Assembly: GCA_029780695.1 (NCBI GenBank) | Contig: JAKOYD010000107.1 | Location: 1-64,000 of the forward strand | Direction: 5' to 3' | From: Pseudomonadota bacterium | Lineage (GTDB): Bacteria; Pseudomonadota; Gammaproteobacteria; Burkholderiales; Burkholderiaceae_C | DNA length: 64,000 nt | The notes under the pieces: model-generated | Database searches by the model: none | What the model was told of the DNA's origin: nothing | What the model saw: the letters and a program-made list of their open reading frames with translations, nothing else | Part shown: positions 57,780-64,000 of the stretch, piece after piece | Position numbering within the stretch: the first letter of the stretch is position 1 | Layout of the letters: every line of letters begins with the position of its first letter | Made by a program: the position numbers and the translations under genes

Positions 57780-60296
57780 ATGAACGAAACCATCACCCCC
57801 TTCGACCTCGGCATCGGCGGCATGACCTGCGCCAGTTGCGTGGCGCGGGTCGAGAAGGCCTTGAAGAAGGTGCCGGGCGTGCAGGACGCGGCGGTGAACT
57901 TGGCGACCGAGAGTGCGCGCGTCACCCTGGCGTCGGACGTGGGCGACGCTGCTGCCATGGAGCCTGTACTGCGCCGCGCCGTGCGCGACGCCGGCTACCA
58001 GCCGCGCGCGGCCGATGCGGCACTGGACGCGCCCGACGCCGGGCCGTGGGCCGGCTTCTGGCCCGTGGGCATCGGGCTGCTGCTGTGCGCGCCGCTGGTG
58101 CTGCCGATGCTGGGCATGCCCTTTGGCTGGCACTGGATGCCGCCGCCCTGGGTGCAGTTTGTGCTGGCGACGCCGGTGCAGTTTTGGCTGGGGGCGCGCT
58201 TTTACAAGGCGGCCTGGGGCGCGCTGAAAGCCGGCAGCGGCAACATGGAATTGCTGGTGTCGATTGGCACCACCGCGGCGTGGCTGCTGTCGATGTGGCT
58301 GTGGTGGGCCAAGCCGCACGCCGATGGCCACGTGCCGCACCTGTACTTTGAAAGCGCCGCCGTGGTGGTGACGCTGGTGCGCCTGGGCAAGTGGCTGGAA
58401 GAACGCGCCAAGCGCCAGACCACCGCCGCCATTCGCGCGCTGCACGCGCTGCGGCCCGAGGTGGCGCACCTGATCGACTGGGACGGCGCGGAAAAGGACA
58501 TTCCTGTCGACGAACTGCGCGCGGGCGATCAACTCGCGGTGCGCCCCGGCGAGCGCATCCCCGCCGACGGCACGGTGACCGAAGGCGCGACGCAGGTCGA
58601 TGAATCGATGCTGACTGGCGAGCCGCTGCCGGTGGCCAAGGCGGCGGGCGACAAGCTCACGGGCGGCGCCATCAACGGCGACGGCCGCGTGCTGATTCAG
58701 GTGACAGCGGCGGGCAGCGAAAGCGTGCTGGCGCACATCATCCGCCTGGTGCAGGACGCGCAGGCGGTCAAGGCGCCGGTGCAGCGGCTGGTGGACCAGG
58801 TGGCGGCGGTGTTCGTGCCGGTGGTGCTGCTGATCGCGCTGGCCACCTTGCTGGGCGGGTGGCTGCTGGGCGGCCTGGGACTGGAGACGGCCCTCATCCG
58901 CGCGGTGGCCGTGCTGGTCATCGCCTGCCCGTGCGCGCTGGGGCTGGCCACGCCGACGGCCATCATGGCGGGCACGGGGGTGGCGGCGAAGTTCGGCATC
59001 TTGATCAAGGACGCCGAGGCGCTGGAGGTGGCGCACCAGGTGGACACGGTGGCCTTCGACAAGACCGGCACGCTGACGGTGGGCCAGCCGCGCCTGCTGG
59101 CGCTGGTGGCGGCGCCCGGCGTGGACGAAGCGGCGGCGCTGCAAACGGCGGCCAGCCTGCAGTCGGGCAGCGGACACCCGCTGGCGCGCGCGGTGCTGGC
59201 CGCCGCGCGTGAGCGCGGCCTGTGGCCCGTGGCGAAGGCGTCGGATGCGGTCGCCGCCGCGCTAGGCCGCCCCGAGCAAGGCGCGGCCCCCTTGGGGGGC
59301 AGCGCACCGGGCGAAGCCGGGGAGCGTGGGGGCATCAGTTCTGTGCGCGCCGTGCCCGGGCGCGGCACCGAAGGCCGCGTGGCGGGCCACGAGGTGCTGA
59401 TCGGCAGCGCGCGCTGGATGGCTGAGCGGGGCGTGGATTTGAGGCCTTTTGAGGCCCCAGCGCACGACTGGCAAGCGCGAGGCGCTACGATTTCAGTAGT
59501 TGCCGTGCGTGCCGACGACGGCACTGCGCCGCGCGAACAAAATGACGGTACGCTGCGCGCCGTGGCCCTGCTGGCCTTTGGCGACGAGCCCAAGCCCGGC
59601 GCCCGCGCGGCCATCGAGGCGCTGCACGCGCGCGGCGTGCGGGCGGTGATGATCAGCGGTGACAACCGTGCTGCGGCCGAGGCGATGGCGCGCCGGCTGG
59701 GGCTCAAGCCCGACGCGGGCGAGGTCATGGCCGACGTGCTGCCGGCGGCGAAGGCGCAGGCGGTGCAGGCGCTGCGCTCGGGCGCGACGGTTTTGCTCCC
59801 TCTCCCCGGTGGGGGAGAGGGCTGGGGTGAGAGTGGGGGGGCTGTCGCCGCCACCGCGTCCGATGCAGCGCCCTTGCCCTCACCCCCACCCTCTCCCGCT
59901 CGCGGGAGAGGGAGCAAGAAGCCCGATGGCCGGCATGTGGTCGCCATGGTCGGCGACGGCGTCAACGACGCGCCCGCGCTGGCCGCCGCCGACGTGGGCA
60001 TGGCCATGGGCAGCGGCACCGACGTGGCCATGCACGCGGCCGGCATCACGCTGATGCGCGGCGACGTGGCGCTGGTGCCGGCGGCGCTGGACATTTCGCG
60101 CCGCACGGTGGCCAAGATCCGCCAGAACCTGTTCTGGGCCTTCGTCTACAACGCGGCCGGCATTCCGCTGGCGGCGCTGGGCTACCTGAGCCCGGTGCTG
60201 GCCGGCGCGGCGATGGCGCTGTCGTCGGTCAGCGTGACCAGCAACGCGCTGCTGCTCAAGCGCTGGAAGCCCGCGAACCCCTCGCAGCGGCCCTGA
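57780..60296 (+). CDS. copA: Cu(I)-exporting P1B-type ATPase with three repeat insertions
   Basis: 838-residue copper pump. The N-terminal HMA domain has GMTCASC (Cys17, Cys20). Transport helices contain CPC in IACPCALGLATPTAIM. The phosphorylation motif is DKTGTLT, the actuator loop is TGEP, and HP is in SGSGHPLARA. The hinge is GDGVNDAPAL and the last helix has the MxxSS motif. The start is ATG 57780; ATG 57756 lies inside the CueR operator and upstream of the -10, so it cannot be used. Three intergenic-type repeats are translated within the cytosolic ATP-binding part: at 59263-59335, 59439-59502 and 59798-59923. Confidence 0.94.
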   Translation: MNETITPFDLGIGGMTCASCVARVEKALKKVPGVQDAAVNLATESARVTLASDVGDAAAMEPVLRRAVRDAGYQPRAADAALDAPDAGPWAGFWPVGIGLLLCAPLVLPMLGMPFGWHWMPPPWVQFVLATPVQFWLGARFYKAAWGALKAGSGNMELLVSIGTTAAWLLSMWLWWAKPHADGHVPHLYFESAAVVVTLVRLGKWLEERAKRQTTAAIRALHALRPEVAHLIDWDGAEKDIPVDELRAGDQLAVRPGERIPADGTVTEGATQVDESMLTGEPLPVAKAAGDKLTGGAINGDGRVLIQVTAAGSESVLAHIIRLVQDAQAVKAPVQRLVDQVAAVFVPVVLLIALATLLGGWLLGGLGLETALIRAVAVLVIACPCALGLATPTAIMAGTGVAAKFGILIKDAEALEVAHQVDTVAFDKTGTLTVGQPRLLALVAAPGVDEAAALQTAASLQSGSGHPLARAVLAAARERGLWPVAKASDAVAAALGRPEQGAAPLGGSAPGEAGERGGISSVRAVPGRGTEGRVAGHEVLIGSARWMAERGVDLRPFEAPAHDWQARGATISVVAVRADDGTAPREQNDGTLRAVALLAFGDEPKPGARAAIEALHARGVRAVMISGDNRAAAEAMARRLGLKPDAGEVMADVLPAAKAQAVQALRSGATVLLPLPGGGEGWGESGGAVAATASDAAPLPSPPPSPARGRGSKKPDGRHVVAMVGDGVNDAPALAAADVGMAMGSGTDVAMHAAGITLMRGDVALVPAALDISRRTVAKIRQNLFWAFVYNAAGIPLAALGYLSPVLAGAAMALSSVSVTSNALLLKRWKPANPSQRP
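59263..59335. repeat. GC-rich intergenic repeat translated inside copA (first insertion)
   Basis: GGCCGCCCCGAGCAAGGCGC, GGCCCCCTTGGGGGGCAGCG and AAGCCGGGGAGCGTGGGGGC correspond to the common Comamonadaceae intergenic repeat that includes CCCCCTTGGGGGGC. It reads LGRPEQGAAPLGGSAPGEAG in the nucleotide-binding domain, in frame. Confidence 0.75.
59439..59502. repeat. Dispersed palindromic element, in-frame copy O (second copA insertion)
   Basis: TTTGAGGCCTTTTGAGGCCC, CAGCGCACGACTGGCAAGCG and CGAGGCGCTACGATTTCAGT: family core plus tail. It is translated as FEAPAHDWQARGATISVVAV, in frame, in the nucleotide-binding domain. Confidence 0.7.
59798..59923. repeat. CCCTCTCC-type hairpin repeats translated inside copA (third insertion)
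   Basis: CTCCCTCTCCCCGGTGGGGG with AGAGGGC, and later CCCTCTCCCGCTCGCGGGAG with AGGGAGC, form two hairpins of the same type found in putA. Translated in frame, they give about 46 residues (LLPLPGGGEGWGESGGAVAA...SPPPSPARGRGSKKP) right before RHVVAMVGDGVNDAP of the P domain. Confidence 0.85.
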
Positions 60297-60394
60297 ACGT
60301 GGCGCCGCCATGGCCGGTGGTCTTGACTCATATCATGCGGGGGGGCGCCGCGCGGCGCTTACACTTGGACGGACCGAACATAGGAGATGAGGCC

Positions 60395-60979
60395 ATGAGG
60401 CACCGGAGTCTGGAGATCATCCGCGACGAGCATTCGTCGCTGGCGGCCATGTTGCAGTCGATGCGCATGATGGTCGACCGCGGGCCGCAGGACAACCCGA
60501 AGAACTTCTTCGACGTGCTGCGGGCGATGCTGTTCTACATTGACGAGTTTCCCGAGCGGCTGCATCACCCGAAGGAAACCGAGCTGCTGTTTCCCCGCGT
60601 CAAGCGCGCGTCGCCGCACACGGCCGACGCCATTGCCCGGTTGGACCGCGATCACCACTACACCGAAGTCGCCGTGCGCGACATCCAGCACCTGCTGCTG
60701 GGATGGGAGCTGATGGGCGAGTCGCGCAAGCAGGTGTTCCTGCACGAATTCACCAAGTACGTCAGCCAGTACCTGGAGCACATGCGGCTCGAAGAATCGG
60801 TGATCCTGCCCGAGGCCGAGCGCACGCTGACCGAAACCGACTGGAAAGAGCTGGACGCCGAGTTCGAGAAGAACTGCGACCCACTGACCGGCAAGTACAA
60901 GCCCGACCCGGTGTACGAGCAGCTGTTCACCCGCATCGTGATGAACGCCCCACCCCCCATCGGCCTGGGCGGCGGCTGA
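60395..60979 (+). CDS. Hemerythrin-domain protein
   Basis: 194-residue protein with a hemerythrin-like four-helix bundle for a diiron site. Candidate ligands are His in RDEHSSLAAML, His/Glu in ERLHHPKETELLFPRV, His in RLDRDHHYTEV and His/Glu in YLEHMRLEESVILPEAE, in the right order. Such proteins sense or carry oxygen, nitric oxide or iron. The C-terminal part (DWKELDAEFEKNCDPLTGKYKPDPVYEQLFTRIVMNAPPPIGLG) is shared by proteobacterial relatives. ATG 60395 follows TAGGAGATGAGGCC. It lies between copA and the convergent sensor kinase; a link with copper is possible but not shown. Confidence 0.87.
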   Translation: MRHRSLEIIRDEHSSLAAMLQSMRMMVDRGPQDNPKNFFDVLRAMLFYIDEFPERLHHPKETELLFPRVKRASPHTADAIARLDRDHHYTEVAVRDIQHLLLGWELMGESRKQVFLHEFTKYVSQYLEHMRLEESVILPEAERTLTETDWKELDAEFEKNCDPLTGKYKPDPVYEQLFTRIVMNAPPPIGLGGG

Positions 60980-60998
60980 TCACTTTTTGGGGCGGCGC

Positions 60999-62408
60999 CT
61001 ACCCTGGCGCCCCCGCCCCGCCCGCCGGCTGCCCCACGGGCAACGCAAGGCGCGCCACCAGCCCGCCGCCGGGCGCGGCTTCCAGTTCGAAATGTGCGTC
61101 CAGCAGCTGCGCGTAGCGCTGCACGATCGCCAGCCCCAGCCCCGCCCCCTGCCCCAGCGCGCGCCCGTCGGCGCCCTGCACGCCGCGCGCCAGCGCCAGC
61201 GCGCGTTCGTCGGGCGGCATGCCGGGGCCGTTGTCCTGCACTTCCAGCGTGGCGACGTCGCCCTGCGCCGACAGCAGCAGCGTGATGCGCGGCGCGGCGC
61301 CGGTGGTGGCGTAGCGCAGCGCGTTGTCGATCAGGTTGTCGAGCACGCCTTCCAGCAGCAGGGCGTCGGCGCGCACCCACACCGGCGTGTCGAGCCCGCT
61401 GGCGCCCAGGTCGGCGCCGGCGGCGTCGGCGCGCGGCAGCCAGCGCAGCAGCACCTCGCGTGCCAGTTCATGCAGCGGCACGGCCTTTACCTGCAGGGCG
61501 GCGCGGGCCTCGTCGGCGCGCGCCAGCGCCAGCAGCTGGTCGACGCAGTGGCTGGCGCGCGCCTGGCTGCGCAGGATGCCCTGCAGCTGCGCGCGCCACT
61601 GCGCCGGGTCGTCCTGCGACAGCGCGTATTCGGCCTGCGCGCGGATGCCGGCCAGCGGCGTGCGCAGCTCGTGCGCCACGTTGCCGCTGAATTCGCGCTG
61701 CGCCGCCAGGCTGTCGCGCAGCCGCGCCAGCAGCGAATTGATCGAATGGCCCAGCCGCGCGATGTCGCGCGTGGGCGCGGCGGCGGCCAGCGGCGCGGGC
61801 AGGGGCGACAGGTCGTCGGCGTCGCGCTGGTCCACCGCGTCTTCCAGCCGGGCCAGCGGCCGCAGTTGGCGCCCGATGCCGCTGCGCAGCCACACCACCA
61901 GCAGGGCCAGCAGCACCGCCTGGGCGGCGGCCGAATACAGCACCAGCTCGCGCAGCAGCGCGCGCCGGCCGCCGATGGTCTGCGCCATCACGACGACGAA
62001 GGTGTCGCTGGCCTTGCGCCGCAGGCTGACCATGCGCACCGCGCGGCCGTGGATGCTGTCGTCGTGGAACACATGGCCCAGCGCCGGCAGCGGCGCCTGC
62101 GGCACCGAGCCGTGCCCCGCCAGAAACTCGCCGCCGAGCGAGCGCACGACGAAGAATTCCTGCTCGGTCTGGTCGAACAGCAGGGCCGCCATTTCGGGCT
62201 GGCTCAACGTCAGCTGCGGGCCTTCGGGGCCGGATTCGACCTGCGCGGCCACGGCGTAGGCGTCGTCCAGCAGCGCGCGGTCGTAGGCCTGCTGCACGTA
62301 GCGGCTGGCGATCCACAGCGCGACGCCGGTGCCGACGCTCCAGGTCAGCACCAGCGGCAGCGCCACGCCCCACACCAGCCGTGTGCGCAGCGACGCCGGC
62401 CCGGCCAT
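60999..62408 (-). CDS. Sensor histidine kinase, CusS/QseC-like
   Basis: 469-residue membrane kinase partnered with the upstream regulator. A first membrane helix at about 10-32 and a second at about 165-188 enclose a periplasmic sensor region with HDDSIHGRAVRMV, where histidines and methionine could bind metal. A HAMP-like segment follows. The phospho-acceptor histidine lies in SGNVAHELRTPLAGI. The ATPase boxes are DNLIDNALRYA (N), VQDNGPGMP (G1) and GAGLGLAIV (G2). The start ATG 62408 lies five bases after the regulator stop. Position beside copA and an efflux protein suggests a copper or silver sensor. Confidence 0.87.
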   Translation of the reverse strand: MAGPASLRTRLVWGVALPLVLTWSVGTGVALWIASRYVQQAYDRALLDDAYAVAAQVESGPEGPQLTLSQPEMAALLFDQTEQEFFVVRSLGGEFLAGHGSVPQAPLPALGHVFHDDSIHGRAVRMVSLRRKASDTFVVVMAQTIGGRRALLRELVLYSAAAQAVLLALLVVWLRSGIGRQLRPLARLEDAVDQRDADDLSPLPAPLAAAAPTRDIARLGHSINSLLARLRDSLAAQREFSGNVAHELRTPLAGIRAQAEYALSQDDPAQWRAQLQGILRSQARASHCVDQLLALARADEARAALQVKAVPLHELAREVLLRWLPRADAAGADLGASGLDTPVWVRADALLLEGVLDNLIDNALRYATTGAAPRITLLLSAQGDVATLEVQDNGPGMPPDERALALARGVQGADGRALGQGAGLGLAIVQRYAQLLDAHFELEAAPGGGLVARLALPVGQPAGGAGAPG

Positions 62409-62413
62409 GGCGC

Positions 62414-63130
62414 TCAGTCGTCCCGCGCCGGGGCGCGGGCGTCGTCGTCGGCCTCGATCAGGTAGCCCAGCCCGCGCAGGGTGCGGATCTGCGCGCCGCT
62501 GCCGGCCAGCTTCTTGCGCAGGCGCGAGATGAAGGCTTCCAGCGCGTTGTCGCCCAGCGGGTCGTCGTTGTCGGACAGCTTGTCGGACAGCATGCGCTTG
62601 CTGACCACGCGGCCGGGCGGGGTCAGCAGCTCCCACAGCACCTCGAACTCGCGTGCCGGCAGCTCCCAGGGCGCGTCGTTCAGCGTCAGGCGGCGCGCGC
62701 GCCGGTCCAGCACCAGCCGGCCCAGCACAACGCGGTCGTCGGTGGCGTGGGCGCGGCGCAGCAGCGCGCGCAGGCGGGCCTCGACTTCGGCCAGCTCGAA
62801 CGGCTTGCCCAGGTAATCGTCGGCGCCGGCGTCCAGTCCGGCGATGCGCTGCTCGGTGCGGTCGCGCGCCGTCAGCACGATGACCGGGGTGCGGTCGCCA
62901 CGGGCGCGCGCCTCGCGCAGCAGGTCGAGCCCATTGCCCAGGCCGCTGCGCGGGTGCGCGCTGGCGGGCAGGTTCAGGTCCAGCAGCACGGCGTCGAACG
63001 GCTGCGTGCGCCACCACAGGCGCGCGGTGTCCATGTCGGCGGCGGCGTCCACGCGGTGGCCGTGCGCGCGCAGGCTGCGCTGGACGATGTCGGCCAGCAC
63101 CGGGTCGTCTTCGACGAGGAGGATGCGCAT
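62414..63130 (-). CDS. OmpR-family response regulator, CusR-like
   Basis: 238-residue regulator. The receiver domain has the acidic pocket VEDDP, phospho-acceptor Asp51 in AVLLDLNLP, the conserved Thr in VIVLTARD and Lys in LGKPFEL. An unusual insertion (NLPASAHPRSGLGNGLDLL) follows the phosphorylation site. The winged helix (RLVLDRRARRLTLNDAPWELPAREFEVLWELLTPPGRVVSKRML...LRKKLAGSGAQIRTLRGLGYLIE) is of OmpR type. It heads the two-gene operon and is divergent from the efflux protein gene, its likely target. Confidence 0.9.
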   Translation of the reverse strand: MRILLVEDDPVLADIVQRSLRAHGHRVDAAADMDTARLWWRTQPFDAVLLDLNLPASAHPRSGLGNGLDLLREARARGDRTPVIVLTARDRTEQRIAGLDAGADDYLGKPFELAEVEARLRALLRRAHATDDRVVLGRLVLDRRARRLTLNDAPWELPAREFEVLWELLTPPGRVVSKRMLSDKLSDNDDPLGDNALEAFISRLRKKLAGSGAQIRTLRGLGYLIEADDDARAPARDD

Positions 63131-63197
63131 GGCTAAGTGATTTTGCGGTGGGCGCTGGTCAGGTCGCGGTCAGTGGTGCGGTGCGACAAACAGCCGC

Positions 63198-64000
63198 ATG
63201 TTGGAAAGCAGATTCACCAGATCGCTATTGTGCGCGTGCGCCTGGCTGGCCGTGGCCCTGCCGGCGGCTGCGCAGTCGCTCACGCTGCCGCAGGCGCTGC
63301 AGGAGGCGCGCGCCAACCTCGACGTGGCGATTGCCCGTGGCGGGCTGGAGGCGGCGCGCGCCGACATCCTGGCGGCCAACCACGCGCCGCTGCCGGTGCT
63401 GTCGGCCAAGGTGTCGTCGATCGATTTGCAGCACGGCATTGGCGCCGGCCCGCTGCTGACGCGCAAGCGGCTCGACAAGGGCGTTGGCCTGGACTGGACC
63501 TGGGAGCGCGGGGACAAGCGCGCCCTGCGCACCCGCGCCGCCCACGAGGCGGTGGGCGCCGCGCAGGAAGACCTGCAGGACGTGGTGGTGCAGCAGATGC
63601 TGGCCACGCAGGGCGGCTTCTACGACCTGCTGGCCGCGCAACAGAAGCTGGAACTGATGCAGGCGCTGGTGGGCGATGCGCGCCAGCTGGCCGACACCGC
63701 TGGGCGCCGCGTGCGCGCCGGTGACCTGGCGCGCCAGGACGCCAACCGCATCGAGATCGAGGCCGAGCGCGTGCGCGCCGACGCCCTGGCCGCCGAACTG
63801 GACCGCCAGCGCGCGGCCCTGGTGCTGGCGCAGCTGGTGGGCCGCATGCCGCAGGCCGAGCGCCTGGCCGTGGAGGGCGGCTGGCCCAGCCCGCCTGCGC
63901 CGGGCGACGCCGACCTGGCGCTGCTGCTGGAAGGCCGCGCCGACGTGCGCGCCGCCCAGGCCCGCGTGCGCGCGGCGCAGGCGGCGGTCGACGGCGCGCG
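63198..64000 (+). CDS. TolC-family outer-membrane efflux protein, CusC/CzcC-like (C-terminus cut by window edge)
   Basis: First 267 residues of an outer-membrane factor for a metal or drug efflux pump. The signal peptide is MLESRFTRSLLCACAWLAVALPAAAQ. The mature part (SLTLPQALQEARANLDVAIARGGLEAARADILAANHAPLPVLSAKVSS...) shows the repeated helical-barrel pattern with LTLxQAL...N start and QGGFYDLLAAQQKLELMQALVGDARQLAD. The coding frame continues past the window. It is divergent from the CusR-like gene, in line with a copper/silver efflux operon whose CusB/CusA genes should lie beyond the edge. ATG 63198 lacks a strong ribosome site. Confidence 0.85.
   Translation, partial: MLESRFTRSLLCACAWLAVALPAAAQSLTLPQALQEARANLDVAIARGGLEAARADILAANHAPLPVLSAKVSSIDLQHGIGAGPLLTRKRLDKGVGLDWTWERGDKRALRTRAAHEAVGAAQEDLQDVVVQQMLATQGGFYDLLAAQQKLELMQALVGDARQLADTAGRRVRAGDLARQDANRIEIEAERVRADALAAELDRQRAALVLAQLVGRMPQAERLAVEGGWPSPPAPGDADLALLLEGRADVRAAQARVRAAQAAVDGA

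Overview
The window is about 64 kb of high-GC chromosomal DNA from a beta-proteobacterium, most likely order Burkholderiales, family Comamonadaceae (Acidovorax/Ottowia-like). The evidence is gene content and style: RecA and MinCDE of beta-proteobacterial type, two tripartite-tricarboxylate (Bug) binding proteins, a TctDE-like two-component pair, GTG/TTG starts with 4-nt stop/start overlaps, and many copies of the short palindromic repeats that litter Comamonadaceae genomes. No phage, insertion sequence, rRNA, tRNA or CRISPR array was seen. The first gene (recA, minus strand, C-terminus missing) and the last gene (an outer-membrane efflux protein, plus strand, C-terminus missing) are cut by the window edges.

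Layout. 1-6.7 kb: recA with a LexA-like box, a MarR regulator, a TctD/TctE-like two-component pair, a repeat-filled gap, a GST, a SPOR-domain protein, biotin-protein ligase and a SET-domain methyltransferase. 6.7-11.3 kb: topoisomerase III with a C-terminal SWIB domain, then a BglII-family restriction enzyme, an MT-A70 methyltransferase and a Phd-like antitoxin that look acquired. 11.3-24.1 kb: SlyD-like isomerase, Bug receptor, MFS transporter, small lipoprotein, YaeQ, exported beta-carbonic anhydrase, PurB, GST, ferritin-like protein and malic enzyme. 24.2-25.4 kb: secreted barnase-like RNase with its barstar. 25.4-32.3 kb: GlcD, LrgA/LrgB-like pair, an Xre/AbiEii-like toxin-antitoxin pair, CutA, a class V aminotransferase and MarC. 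32.3-44 kb: PutA, a phosphoesterase-like lipoprotein, Lrp, gamma-glutamyltransferase with a Bug receptor and LysR regulator, arginase. 44-55.6 kb: NnrU, phospholipase C, acylphosphatase, an M14-like peptidase, ferredoxin, DAHP synthase, InfA, MinCDE and membrane proteins. 55.8-64 kb: a copper/envelope-stress cluster with a Spy-like protein, CueR, CopZ, CopA, a hemerythrin protein, a CusRS-like pair and a CusC-like efflux protein.

How the genes work together. The copper block is the most coherent unit. CueR and CopZ are co-transcribed, and their promoter and the copA promoter carry near-identical CTTGAC-N11-GTCAAG operators inside 19-bp spacers. This implies that copA really starts at 57780 on a leaderless message. 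PutA, Lrp, Ggt, arginase and the aminotransferase suggest scavenging of amino acids and peptides. Three small conflict modules (restriction-modification, barnase/barstar, Xre/AbiEii) are dispersed among housekeeping genes.

The most unusual feature is how intergenic palindromic repeats have entered protein-coding genes without breaking the frame. copA carries three different repeat types. putA carries about 117 residues of pure repeat sequence between its two enzymes, including a perfect 45-bp inverted repeat. Other copies supply start or stop codons of neighbouring genes. Also notable are a candidate small RNA with a CCUCC-rich loop, a cluster of DnaA-box-like sites beside an AT-rich tract near minC, and a 30-bp alternating purine-pyrimidine tract directly upstream of the topoisomerase III gene.
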